A stretch of DNA of 64,000 nucleotides, from the NCBI GenBank assembly GCA_000686145.1, contig JMMB01000007.1, positions 1,488,001 to 1,552,000 of the forward strand, read 5' to 3'. A program made the translations under genes and the position numbers. Shown piece by piece: positions 46,559 to 56,718 of the stretch. Source of the stretch: Peptostreptococcaceae bacterium VA2 (GTDB lineage: Bacteria; Bacillota; Clostridia; Peptostreptococcales; Peptostreptococcaceae). How positions within the stretch are numbered: position 1 is the stretch's first letter; every line of letters starts with the position of its first letter. The notes under the pieces were generated by a model that was not told the origin of the DNA, did no database searches, and saw nothing but the letters and a program-made list of their open reading frames with translations.

Positions 46559-47548
46559 ATGGCTAGAAAATTACCAAAAATAGAACTACATTGTCACTTA
46601 GACGGAAGTGTAAGAGCGAGTACAATAATAGATATAGCAAAAGCTGAAAATATAGAATTACCTTCATATGAGGAAATAGAAGTAAAAAATATGGTTGAAG
46701 TATCTTCAAATTGTACATCACTTGATGAATACTTAAAAAAATTTGAGATTCCGAATAAAATAATGCAAAGTAAAGAAAGTTTAGAAAGAATTACATTTGA
46801 ATTATTAGAAGATGCAGCAAATGAAAATGTAAAATATATAGAGGTAAGATTTGCACCACAACTTCACACTAAAGGTGGATTATCTTTCCAAGAAATAATA
46901 CAAAGTGTGATAAATGGAATAAAAAAAGCAGAATATACTTACGAGATAAAAGGAAATGTGATACTGTCATGTGTGAAGTTTATGAGTATAGAAAGTGGAT
47001 TGTTAGTTGTTGAAGAGGGGCGAAAATTTTTAAGCGAAGGTGTAGTAGCTATAGATTTAGCTGGAGCTGAAGAAGAAGGATTTGCTAACAAGTTTAAATG
47101 TATAATAGATAAAGCTAGAGAATATGGATATAGAGTTACAATACATGCGGGAGAAGCTGCTAGTGCTCAAAATGTAATTGACGCTATAAATTTACTTGGT
47201 GCAGAAAGAATTGGTCATGGCGTTAGAATACAAAATATGAAAGAGGCATATGATTTAGTAAAAGCTAAAGGGATAGTACTTGAGATGTGTCCAACAAGCA
47301 ATATTCAAACTAAGGCTGTAAATGATTTTAATAAATATCCATTATTTGATTTTTATAAAGATGATATTAGTGTGACTTTTAATACAGACAATAGGACCGT
47401 TTCAAATATAGATTTAACTAATGAGATAGAATTAATATTTAAAAACTTTAAAATGAATGAGAAAGACTACAAAAATATTTACTTAAAGACTATAGATGCA
47501 ACATTTGCAGATATAGAAACTAAAAAGTGGCTTAAGAGATTTATATAG
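46559..47548 (+). CDS. add: Adenosine deaminase
   Basis: 329 residues. Metal and catalytic motifs: LPKIELHCHLDGSVR (HxH), YRVTIHAGEAASAQ (HAGE), RIGHGVRIQ and FNTDNRTVSN (Asp near the C-terminus). Deaminates adenosine to inosine in purine salvage. AAAGGGG precedes the ATG. Preceded by an adenine riboswitch with a terminator; monocistronic. Confidence 0.95.
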   Translation: MARKLPKIELHCHLDGSVRASTIIDIAKAENIELPSYEEIEVKNMVEVSSNCTSLDEYLKKFEIPNKIMQSKESLERITFELLEDAANENVKYIEVRFAPQLHTKGGLSFQEIIQSVINGIKKAEYTYEIKGNVILSCVKFMSIESGLLVVEEGRKFLSEGVVAIDLAGAEEEGFANKFKCIIDKAREYGYRVTIHAGEAASAQNVIDAINLLGAERIGHGVRIQNMKEAYDLVKAKGIVLEMCPTSNIQTKAVNDFNKYPLFDFYKDDISVTFNTDNRTVSNIDLTNEIELIFKNFKMNEKDYKNIYLKTIDATFADIETKKWLKRFI

Positions 47549-47560
47549 ATTATATAATTA

Positions 47561-47605
47561 AAAATGGTGTGTTAAGATAATTTTTATTATTTTAACACAC
47601 CATTT
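47561..47605. terminator. Bidirectional terminator between add and cyclophilin gene
   Basis: AAATGGTGTGTTAA and TTAACACACCATTT arms with an inner ATAAT/ATTAT pair, between convergent genes. Confidence 0.85.
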
Positions 47606-47629
47606 AATCATATAAATATATTGTTAATG

Positions 47630-48259
47630 CTACATTTTAGTTGGAGTTTTATAGTCAACGCCCTTAGTATCAACTTTTATTGATTCAATAATTATGTCTT
47701 TAACAGGTTTATCATTAGCTCCTACCTCAACATTTTCTATTTTATGAACAATATCCATTCCACTTATAACTTTACCAAAACCGGCATACTGCTTATCTAA
47801 ATGAGGAGAGTCTTTAGTTACTATGAAGAACTGACTGCCTCCACTATCTTTTTGTTGACTTCTAGCCATAGATAAAATACCTTCAGTGTGAGATAAGTCG
47901 TTTTTAAATTTATTTTTGTCAAATTCACCCTTTATAGCATATCCTGGTCCACCCATTCCAGTTCCATCTGGATCTCCACCTTGAATCATAAAATCTTTTA
48001 TAATTCTATGGAAAGTAAGTCCATTATAAAAACCACTATTAGCTAATGCTATAAAATTGTCTACAGTGTTTGGAGCAATATGAGGATAAAGTTCAGCTTC
48101 AACAGTTCCAAAATCTTTAAATACTATAGTAGCTATTGGAAGATTTTTTGGTGGAGTTCTAACCTCGTTATTTATACTTTCATTTGAAGAACATCCAACT
48201 AAAGCTAAAGCACCAGCTAGCAAACTTGCTAAAAACCCTTTTTTACTTTTATTAGTCAT
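47630..48259 (-). CDS. Cyclophilin-type peptidyl-prolyl isomerase lipoprotein
   Basis: 209 residues from ATG at 48259 with AAGGATGG upstream; the ATG four codons earlier overlaps that site. Lipobox ALVGC, then a cyclophilin domain: GTVEAELYPHIAPNTVDNFI, FHRIIKDFMIQGGDPDGTGM (catalytic Arg, Gln) and GSQFFIVTKDSPHLDKQYAG. A surface-anchored foldase helping proteins fold after export. Confidence 0.93.
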   Translation of the reverse strand: MTNKSKKGFLASLLAGALALVGCSSNESINNEVRTPPKNLPIATIVFKDFGTVEAELYPHIAPNTVDNFIALANSGFYNGLTFHRIIKDFMIQGGDPDGTGMGGPGYAIKGEFDKNKFKNDLSHTEGILSMARSQQKDSGGSQFFIVTKDSPHLDKQYAGFGKVISGMDIVHKIENVEVGANDKPVKDIIIESIKVDTKGVDYKTPTKM

Positions 48260-48388
48260 AATAATTACCATCCTTATGTTAATTTATGGATTTATTATAC
48301 CATAAAAAAATAGACAGTCAAAGCTAGGATTATTTATCTTTAAAATACACATAATATAGATAAAATAATACAATATGGAGGTTTTAAA

Positions 48389-48799
48389 ATGAAAAAGGCA
48401 CATAAAACTAAGCTTATGTTTTTAACAATATGCGTAGTTGTTTGTGTGGGATTTAGCATAAATAAATCATATGCTAAAGAACCTATTATGGAGTACAAAT
48501 TTACAGTAGAAGACCAAAAAGTAAAAAGAGCTAGTTTTATATGGAAATCTTGTATAAACGAACTTAAAAATGAAAATGTATTAACAAGCATAGATATTAA
48601 TAATATAAATAGCTACTTAGCTAAACAGATGAGAAGTGAAAAATCTGAAGCTCCTATGAAAAGATATGCTAGACAAAAAAATGCTCTTAGACCAACTACT
48701 ATAGAAAAAATGGTAGAAGAAAAAATTATAACAGCAGAACAAGGTGGACAACTTAGAGATAAAATGAGTAAATATAATTTGAGAAACTTAGAGAAATAG
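48389..48799 (+). CDS. Small secreted protein of unknown function
   Basis: 136 residues. Signal peptide (about 1-30, LMFLTICVVVCVGFSINKSY, likely cleaved near SYAKEP) and a mature charged helical part in which a segment TIEKMVEEKIITAEQGGQLR resembles the repeated EKxxxEGxIT helix-loop-helix units of secreted clostridial proteins. GGAGGT upstream. No family assigned. Confidence 0.65.
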   Translation: MKKAHKTKLMFLTICVVVCVGFSINKSYAKEPIMEYKFTVEDQKVKRASFIWKSCINELKNENVLTSIDINNINSYLAKQMRSEKSEAPMKRYARQKNALRPTTIEKMVEEKIITAEQGGQLRDKMSKYNLRNLEK

Positions 48800-48943
48800 A
48801 ATAATTTGTTGAAAAAAGTATGATAAAAGATAGTGCACTAAAAGATAAAATATAATACAATAAATTTGAGTATACCATTCTCCTTGGCATACTAATTAAA
48901 ATCTATTTTTATATTAAAAGAGAATACATTTGAACGGAACATT

Positions 48944-48973
48944 AAAAGCTAACTATATTTATAGTTAGCTTTT
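48944..48973 (+). terminator. Hairpin after the small secreted protein gene
   Basis: AAAAGCTAACTAT-ATTT-ATAGTTAGCTTTT hairpin; a short T-run is within the stem end. It lies about 145 bases beyond the stop; nothing else was recognised in 48800-48940. Confidence 0.65.
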
Positions 48974-49092
48974 AGTAATTTATATATAAAAAAATATAGG
49001 AAATTAATATATATATAGATAAAATAATAACAAAGTGTTGTAGATTTATGATTAAACTTATAGTTGATTAAAAGTCACAACGCCAAACAATA

Positions 49093-49121
49093 TTGACAAA
49101 TATTGTATTTAACATTATAAT
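49093..49121 (+). promoter_or_regulatory. Perfect consensus sigma-A promoter upstream of glpP
   Basis: TTGACA (49093-49098), 17-base spacer, TATAAT (49116-49121): both hexamers and spacing match the consensus exactly. Confidence 0.88.
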
Positions 49122-49127
49122 CAAAAT

Positions 49128-49213
49128 GTTAAATGAGCTCGACTCAAGGGAGTTAGTAAGATAAACACAAAAGGACTAGGATTTGCTTACACTGAGTAGT
49201 GTAAGTTTTTTTT
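49128..49213 (+). ncRNA. Short structured leader or small RNA ending in a terminator, upstream of glpP
   Basis: From the predicted start at about 49128 to the T8 run there are about 86 bases. A small hairpin GACTC-AAGG-GAGTT (49141-49154 region) precedes GTAAG (49156-49160). The terminator is CTTACACT-GAGT-AGTGTAAG (49186-49205) plus T8. GTAAG could instead pair with the CTTAC of the terminator, giving a mutually exclusive fold. No known riboswitch class was recognised. It differs from the GlpP-type leaders downstream. Confidence 0.6.
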
Positions 49214-49290
49214 ATATAAAAATGAGATATTAGTAGCTAAAATAAAACAATGATATAATAAAAAAATAAAGCAAATATATGGAGGTTAAT

Positions 49291-49842
49291 ATGAAAGAAT
49301 TATTAGAGATGAATCCTATAATCGGTGCAATTAAGGATGATGAGAATCTTAGAGAAGTTGCAAAATCAGATTGTGATATTGTATTTTTATTAAACGGAGA
49401 TATACTTACACTAAAAAAAAGAATAGAGTTTTTACATAATCATGATAAAAAAGTATTTGTCCATATTGATATGATACAAGGTATATCTTCAAGCCCTGTA
49501 ATTGTAGATTATATAAAAAGAGAATTACATTTAGATGGAATAATAACTACTAAAAATAATATTGTAAAAAGAGCAATAGAACTAGACTTAAAAGTAATTC
49601 AAAGGTTTTTCTTTATAGATTCGATGTCTCTTGAAAATGCTATAGAAAGCTTAAGGAAAGTGAAGCCTCAGGCAATTGAAATAATGCCAGGTATATTACC
49701 TAAAGTAATAAAAAAGATGAATAAAACTTATCCTAATATACCGATAATTTGTGGGGGGCTTATAGATAAAAAAGAAGAAATAATAAATGTTTTATCAGTT
49801 GGAGCAATGGCTATATCAACTACAGACATTGATATGTGGTAA
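49291..49842 (+). CDS. glpP: Glycerol uptake operon antiterminator GlpP
   Basis: 183 residues from ATG at 49291 with TGGAGGT upstream. TIM-barrel-like GlpP family: NPIIGAIKDDENLREVAKSD, VFVHIDMIQGISSSPVIVDY, GIITTKNNIVKRAIELDLKV, IEIMPGILPKVIKKM and ICGGLIDKKEEIINVLSVGA. With glycerol 3-phosphate, family members bind leader RNA and prevent termination. Here they would act on the glpF and glpA leaders. Confidence 0.93.
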   Translation: MKELLEMNPIIGAIKDDENLREVAKSDCDIVFLLNGDILTLKKRIEFLHNHDKKVFVHIDMIQGISSSPVIVDYIKRELHLDGIITTKNNIVKRAIELDLKVIQRFFFIDSMSLENAIESLRKVKPQAIEIMPGILPKVIKKMNKTYPNIPIICGGLIDKKEEIINVLSVGAMAISTTDIDMW

Positions 49843-49921
49843 GACTCTTATAACAAAAAATTATGAATTAGCTTGAATATTATAAAGATTTTGTTTATTA
49901 AATATCAAACAAACTATTTCA

Positions 49922-49950
49922 TTGACTGGAAAATGTTTTCATGATACCAT
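49922..49950 (+). promoter_or_regulatory. glpF promoter with overlapping cre-like site
   Basis: TTGACT (49922-49927), 17-base spacer and a weak TACCAT box. TGGAAAATGTTTTCA at 49927-49941 is a near-palindrome resembling a CcpA cre site and overlaps the promoter, consistent with catabolite repression of glycerol use. Confidence 0.65.
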
Positions 49951-49968
49951 TTAGTTAACTTAATATTA

Positions 49969-50024
49969 GGCTAGAGAAGAGAGAGCCTATAGTTTATAAC
50001 TATAGGACCTCTCTGTTTTTTTTT
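49969..50024 (+). promoter_or_regulatory. GlpP-responsive leader and terminator before glpF
   Basis: GGCTAGAGAAGAGAGAGCC (49969-49987) leads into a long stem (AGAGAG-CCTATAGTT / AACTATAGG-CCTCTCT) with a T9 tail. The same element occurs at 52608 before the glpA-like gene. In Bacillus, GlpP antiterminates glp leaders of this kind. Confidence 0.82.
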
Positions 50025-50065
50025 GAAATATTAAGATTAGCTAAAAATATAAGGAGGAATTTAGA

Positions 50066-50863
50066 TTGAAAAAAACATTAGTAGGCGAATGTATATCTGA
50101 GTTTATTGGATCATGGATATTAATATTTATAGGATGTGGATCAGTAGCATCTATGGTATTAAGTGGTGCAAGTATTTCACAATGGGAAATAGGTGTTATA
50201 TGGGGATTAGCAGTAACAATGGCAATATACATAACAGGAGCGGTATCAGGAACTCATATAAATCCAGCAGTAACAATAGCTTTAATGGTACACAGAGATT
50301 TTCCAAAGAAAAAAGTATTACCGTATATAGTATCTCAAGTATTAGGTTGCTTTGTAGGAGCAGCTACAGTTTACTTCTTATTTAAGAATTTATTTATATC
50401 CTTTGAAAGCACTAATAATATAGTAAGAGCAAGTTCTGATGGTCTTGCTACTGCTGGAATATTTTCAACATATCCAAATGCAGCATTAAGTTCAATAGAG
50501 GCATTATTCGTAGAAATACTTATAACTATGTTTTTAGTTATGGTAATCCTTGCTGTAGGAGATGCAAAAAACTCTAAAAGACCTCATGCAAATTTAGCAC
50601 CAGTTATGATAGGTTTAACAATAGCTATACTAGGAGGAAGTTTTGGAGTATTAACAGGATTTGCAATGAATCCAGCGAGAGATTTAGGACCTAAATTATT
50701 TGCAGTAATAGCAGGCTGGGGAACAGATGCATTAGGACCTAACATGTATTTTTGGGTACCAATAGTTGGACCAATAATAGGAGCAGTGATAGCAGGATTT
50801 GTATTTGATAAAGGTGTTAAAAAATATATGGACGAAGAAGAATCATTAGAAGAAATAAAATAA
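50066..50863 (+). CDS. glpF: Glycerol facilitator (aquaglyceroporin)
   Basis: 265 residues from a TTG start with AAGGAGGA upstream. Six helices with both NPA half-helices: SGTHINPAVTIALMV and GFAMNPARDLGPKL; the Asp after the second NPAR is typical of glycerol-conducting members. Passive glycerol uptake. Followed by glpK. Confidence 0.95.
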   Translation: MKKTLVGECISEFIGSWILIFIGCGSVASMVLSGASISQWEIGVIWGLAVTMAIYITGAVSGTHINPAVTIALMVHRDFPKKKVLPYIVSQVLGCFVGAATVYFLFKNLFISFESTNNIVRASSDGLATAGIFSTYPNAALSSIEALFVEILITMFLVMVILAVGDAKNSKRPHANLAPVMIGLTIAILGGSFGVLTGFAMNPARDLGPKLFAVIAGWGTDALGPNMYFWVPIVGPIIGAVIAGFVFDKGVKKYMDEEESLEEIK

Positions 50864-50928
50864 TATTTACAGAAGTAAAATGATATGGCATCATTAATTG
50901 TAAAATAATAATATAAATATTAAAATAA

Positions 50929-52488
<1,560 letters not shown>

Positions 52489-52506
52489 AAATAATCTGTA
52501 AAGATA

Positions 52507-52535
52507 TTGACAAAAAGTGACAAATGAGATAATAT
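52507..52535 (+). promoter_or_regulatory. Promoter of the glpA-like operon, with downstream cre-like site
   Basis: TTGACA (52507-52512), 17-base spacer, TAATAT (52530-52535). GAAAAGGTTTTCA at 52549-52561, just downstream of the start point, resembles a roadblock-type cre site. Confidence 0.78.
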
Positions 52536-52607
52536 GAGTATATAAAAAGAAAAGGTTTTCACTAATGTTAATATTTTATATAAATATTAGTGGATTAAAA
52601 TATTTAT

Positions 52608-52660
52608 GGCTAAGAGATGAGAGAGCCTTCTATACAATGTATAGGGGGTCTCTCTATTTT
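52608..52660 (+). promoter_or_regulatory. GlpP-responsive leader and terminator before the glpA-like gene
   Basis: GGCTAAGAGATGAGAGAGCC (52608-52627) is followed by stem GAGAGA-CC-CTATAC / GTATAG-GG-TCTCTC and a T7 tail. Nearly the same sequence as the glpF leader, but with its own promoter. Confidence 0.82.
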
Positions 52661-52692
52661 TTTATCAAAAATGAAAATATGGAGGTAAAAAT

Positions 52693-54153
52693 ATGTATGA
52701 TATAGCAATAATAGGAGCTGGAATTAGCGGAAGTTCTATAGCTCGTGAACTATCAAAATATAATTTAAAAACTATAGTACTTGAAAAGGGAGTTGATGTA
52801 TGTCAAGGTACGACTAAAGCAAATAGTGCTATAGTGCATGGGGGATTTGACGCTAAAGAAGGTAGTTTAAAAGCAAAATTAAATGTAGCAGGAAATAAAT
52901 TGTACCCTAAACTTTGTGAAGATTTAAATGTAGAATTTAAGCAAAATGGTTCTTTAGTATTAGCTTTTAATGAAGAGGATGAAAAACATATAAAAGATCT
53001 TTATGAAAGAGGAATAAGAAACAATGTAGATGGACTTAAAATATTAAATAGGGAAGAAGTAATAGAAATAGAACCAAATATTAATAAAAATGTCATCAGT
53101 GCTCTTTTATGTGAGGTAGCAGGGATTGTTTGTCCATTTAATTTAAATGTAGCTCTTATGGAGAATGCAATAGAAAATGGTGCAGAGCTTCAAGTGCAAT
53201 CGAAAGTTATAGGGATTGAAAAAATAGATGATTATTTTGATATAAAGCTTTTAAATAAAGATAATATTAAATCAAAATATATTATAAATGCAGCTGGTGT
53301 TTATGCTGACAAAATAAACAACATGATAGGTGGGGATGAATACTTTATAATACCTAGAAAAGGTGAGTATAAAGTGTTAGATAAAAGTGAAGGTAAAATG
53401 GTAAATCATGTAATATTCCAATGTCCAACAGAAAAAGGAAAAGGTGTATTAGTTACAAAAACTGTTCATGGAAATTTATTAGTCGGACCAAATGCTACAA
53501 TAGTTGATAATGCTGAGGATATAACTACAACTAGAGACGGTATAAATGAAATCGTAGAAAACTCAAAGAAAAGTATAGAAAATATAGATTTTAGAAAAAC
53601 AATAACATCGTTTGGAGGAGTTAGAGCAACTCCTAATACTGGAGATTTTTGTATATTTGCATCAAATAAGTGTAAAAACTTCATAAATGTAGGGGGTATA
53701 GAATCACCAGGACTTGCATCGGCACCAGGTGTTGCAAAGTACGTAGTAGAATTACTGAAAAACGAAGGATTAATCCTAGTAGAAAAAGCAAACTTTAATC
53801 CAATAAGAAATAAAAACAAATCATTTGTAAAAATAAATAATGAAGAAAAAAATGCAATGATAAAAAATAATAAAAATTATGGAAAAATAGTATGTAGATG
53901 TGAAAGTATTACAGAAGCTGAAATAATAGATGCAATAAATTCTACTTGTGGTGCTAGAACTGTAGATGGAGTAAAAAGAAGAGTTAGACCAGGCATGGGA
54001 AGATGCCAAGGTGGATTTTGCGGACCTAAAGTAATAGAAATAATAGCACGAGAGTTGAATATGAGTATAGAAGATGTATTAAAAGATTACGAAAAATCAA
54101 ATATGGTAGTAGGAAAAGTAAAAGAGTTAAGGGGTGAGTTAGTTGAAATATAA
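52693..54153 (+). CDS. glpA: FAD-dependent glycerol-3-phosphate dehydrogenase-like protein with BFD [2Fe-2S] domain
   Basis: 486 residues. DAO-type oxidase fold with FAD motif IAIIGAGISGSSIARELSKY and GVDVCQGTTKANSAIVHGG; the C-terminal BFD domain has GKIVCRCESITEAEI and RPGMGRCQGGFCGPKVIEI, ligands for [2Fe-2S]. This GlpA-like layout is followed by the GlpB-like gene (11-base overlap) and a DUF1667 gene, a set that oxidises glycerol 3-phosphate to dihydroxyacetone phosphate in anaerobes. GGAGGT upstream. Confidence 0.9.
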   Translation: MYDIAIIGAGISGSSIARELSKYNLKTIVLEKGVDVCQGTTKANSAIVHGGFDAKEGSLKAKLNVAGNKLYPKLCEDLNVEFKQNGSLVLAFNEEDEKHIKDLYERGIRNNVDGLKILNREEVIEIEPNINKNVISALLCEVAGIVCPFNLNVALMENAIENGAELQVQSKVIGIEKIDDYFDIKLLNKDNIKSKYIINAAGVYADKINNMIGGDEYFIIPRKGEYKVLDKSEGKMVNHVIFQCPTEKGKGVLVTKTVHGNLLVGPNATIVDNAEDITTTRDGINEIVENSKKSIENIDFRKTITSFGGVRATPNTGDFCIFASNKCKNFINVGGIESPGLASAPGVAKYVVELLKNEGLILVEKANFNPIRNKNKSFVKINNEEKNAMIKNNKNYGKIVCRCESITEAEIIDAINSTCGARTVDGVKRRVRPGMGRCQGGFCGPKVIEIIARELNMSIEDVLKDYEKSNMVVGKVKELRGELVEI

Positions 54154-55388
54154 TGTAGTAGTAGTAGGAGGAGGACCTGCAGGTCTTGGAGCAGCAGTAG
54201 AAGCTAAAAAAAATGGTGCAAAAGATATACTTATAATAGAAAGAGATAGAGAATTAGGTGGAATATTAAACCAATGTATTCACAATGGATTTGGATTACA
54301 TGAATTTAAAGAAGAACTGACAGGTCCTGAGTATGCTCATAGATTTATTGAAATGGTAAAAGAAGAAAATATAGATTATATGCTAAATACTATGGTACTT
54401 AATATAAATGAAGATAAAACTATAGAAGCTTTAGGAGAATATGGTTTAATAAATATAGAAGCCGATGCAATAGTTTTTAGCAATGGGATGTAGAGAAAGA
54501 ACAAGAGGTGCTATAGACATACCAGGATACAGACCTAGTGGAGTGTATAATGCAGGTGCAGCTCAAAGGCTTAGTAATATGGAAGGTTATATGGTAGGAA
54601 AAGAAGTAGTGATATATGGTTCTGGTGATATTGGGCTTATAATGGCTAGACGTATGACTCTAGAAGGTGCTAAAGTTAAAGCAGTAGTTGAAGTTAACCC
54701 TCATTCAAGTGGATTAACTAGAAATATAGTACAATGTTTAAATGACTTTAACATACCATTAATGCTAAGTACAGGTATAAGTTATATACATGGAAAGCAA
54801 AGGGTTGAAGGTGTTACTCTTTCGAAACTTGATGAAAACAGAAGACCAATAGAGGGAACAGAAGAATTTATAAAATGTGATAGTGTACTTTTATCAGTAG
54901 GTCTTATACCTGAAAATGAATTAAGTGTTGAAGCGGGTGTTAAGCTAGATATTAAGACTAGTGGACCAATAGTTAATAACTCAATGATAACTAATATAGA
55001 TGGAGTGTTTGCTTGTGGAAATGTTGTTCATGTGCATGATTTAGTAGACTTCGTTACAAAGGAAAGCAGAATAGCAGGGAAAAATGCTGCACTTTATTCT
55101 TTAAATAAATTAATACAAAATGATACAGTAAGTACAATAGCAAATGATGGAATTTCATATATAGTTCCTCAAAACATAGATACAAAATGTGAAGAAGATA
55201 TAAATCTATTTATGAGAGTTAGAGCTATTTACAAAAATAAAAAATTAGTGGTAAGAAGTAATGATAAAGTTATATTAGAAAAGAAAAGGCTTCATATGAT
55301 ACCATCTGAAATGGAAAATATAAAAATAAGTAAAGATTTATTTAAAGATATTACAGGAAATATAACTGTAAGCGTTGAGGAGGTTTAA
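54143..55388 (+). pseudogene. GlpB-like FAD/NAD oxidoreductase, +1 frameshift in a T5 run
   Basis: TTG start within the end of the glpA-like gene, AGGGGTGA upstream. First frame: VVVVGGGPAGLGAAVEAKKN, NQCIHNGFGLHEFKEEL to ADAIVFSNGM and stop at 54493. The continuing frame begins MGCRERTRGAIDIPGYRPSG and has the second nucleotide motif VVIYGSGDIGLIMARRMTLE, DSVLLSVGLIPENELSVEAG and IDGVFACGNVVHVHDLVDFV. With four T at 54474-54478 the protein would read IVLAMGCRERTRG, the normal family sequence. One extra T breaks an otherwise complete gene of about 415 codons. Confidence 0.9.
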
Positions 55389-55390
55389 AT

Positions 55391-55753
55391 ATGGAAAATA
55401 TTACTTGCATAGTTTGTCCAATGGGATGTCCATTGGTGGTAACTAAAATAGATGATGGATATAAAGTAGAAGGTAACACTTGTAAAAGAGGAGAAAAATA
55501 TGGAGTAGAAGAATTAACAAATCCTAAAAGAGTTATAACTACTACTGTTAAACTTACTGACTCATACTTAAATTTACTTCCAGTTAAAACTAGCGATTCA
55601 GTTCCTAAAGGAATGATATTTGAGATAATGGAAGAATTAGATAATATAAAGGTCATTGCACCTATAAATGTTGGGGATATAATAATAGAGAATGTATTAA
55701 ATACTGGTGTAAACATACTTAGTTCAAAGAGTGTAGAAAAGTTTAATATATAG
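55391..55753 (+). CDS. DUF1667 domain protein of the glycerol 3-phosphate oxidation set
   Basis: 120 residues. Cys cluster ITCIVCPMGCPLVV and GNTCKRGEKYGVEE, then NPKRVITTTVKLTDS and VPKGMIFEIMEEL, as in the small Cys-rich proteins always found after the glpAB-like pair in anaerobes. Probably an electron-transfer subunit. The gene starts two bases after the GlpB-like stop. Confidence 0.88.
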   Translation: MENITCIVCPMGCPLVVTKIDDGYKVEGNTCKRGEKYGVEELTNPKRVITTTVKLTDSYLNLLPVKTSDSVPKGMIFEIMEELDNIKVIAPINVGDIIIENVLNTGVNILSSKSVEKFNI

Positions 55754-55754
55754 A

Positions 55755-55812
55755 ATATAAATGAAAGACGATAATTATTTTTAATAAAATAATTATCGTC
55801 TTTCATTTATAT
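55755..55812. terminator. Perfect 27-bp inverted repeat ending the glp operon
   Basis: Arms 55755-55781 and 55786-55812 are exact reverse complements, loop TAAT. It includes AAAGACGATAATTATTTT. Begins right after the DUF1667 stop. Confidence 0.85.
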
Positions 55813-55946
55813 AATGAAATTTATTTTTGAAATTAAAGTTCTGAATTATATTGATTTTAAAGGATGTTATTATAGAATTAAGTATATTTTAAATAGGTAT
55901 AAAAGGATTAATCAATAAAAATATATTGAAAAACAATAAAAAATTA

Positions 55947-55975
55947 TTGACTAAAAAAATATTCTGTATTATAAT
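55947..55975 (+). promoter_or_regulatory. Promoter of the small membrane protein genes
   Basis: TTGACT (55947-55952), 17-base spacer, TATAAT (55970-55975). Confidence 0.78.
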
Positions 55976-56011
55976 TTAACTAAAGAAATTAGAAATTATG
56001 GAGGTAAAGAA

Positions 56012-56227
56012 ATGAAAAAATATGCTTTGAATTTAATACCATTTGTTATAGGGTTAGGATGTTTTATAGCGTTTAATATTATAGGAAGTAAAGTTTTACC
56101 TAATGGAACTCTTGATGAACCGTTTTTCTTAATACCAATTGCGTGTATATTTTTCGCTATAGGTATAGTTGGAGTTATAGGTAGATTAATATCGTTTTAT
56201 ATTAAGTCTAAACAACCTAGTAAATAA
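56012..56227 (+). CDS. Small two-helix membrane protein, DUF3955-like
   Basis: 71 residues with two membrane helices (LIPFVIGLGCFIAFNIIGS and FLIPIACIFFAIGIVGVIGR) joined by a short PNGTLDEPF loop, which resembles the DUF3955 family. TGGAGGT upstream. Function unknown; followed after 49 bases by another small membrane protein. Confidence 0.65.
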   Translation: MKKYALNLIPFVIGLGCFIAFNIIGSKVLPNGTLDEPFFLIPIACIFFAIGIVGVIGRLISFYIKSKQPSK

Positions 56228-56276
56228 AATGTTGCATTAAAAATAACTATTTTAAAAAATAAAAGGAGAGTTAGAG

Positions 56277-56519
56277 TTGAATGATATATTAATATTTTTA
56301 ACAGGAGTGATAATTTACTTAATAGGACTGATATACAAAGCTTGTAATCATAGGTATAAAAATTTTATAAAAAAAATATGTCTTATTTCATTTTTATTTT
56401 CTATTGTTATAATATTAATTGGCAACATATTTGATTTTTCAGATATTAAATATTTGCTTGGTGGAATTTTGATTATAATATTTCCTATTATTTCAACTTT
56501 AATCAAATCTGAAATATAA
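56277..56519 (+). CDS. Small membrane protein of unknown function
   Basis: 80 residues from a TTG start with AAAGGAGAG upstream. Three hydrophobic segments (ILIFLTGVIIYLIGLIY, ICLISFLFSIVIILIGNIF, LLGGILIIIFPIISTLI). No family recognised. Same transcript as the preceding small membrane gene. Confidence 0.55.
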   Translation: MNDILIFLTGVIIYLIGLIYKACNHRYKNFIKKICLISFLFSIVIILIGNIFDFSDIKYLLGGILIIIFPIISTLIKSEI

Positions 56520-56718
56520 GAAAGTTATGCAAAATAGATAAAATCTATTTTGCATAGCTAAAACATAGATAAAAACTATTTTAAGAAAAATGTCGAATGT
56601 AGTAAACTGATAAAGTGAAGGATAATTTGAATTATTGAAATTATCTTAAAATTAAGTATCTTATGATGCGTGTATCATTTGTACTAATTACGCTTATAAA
56701 AATCAGAGAGGAGAAAAG

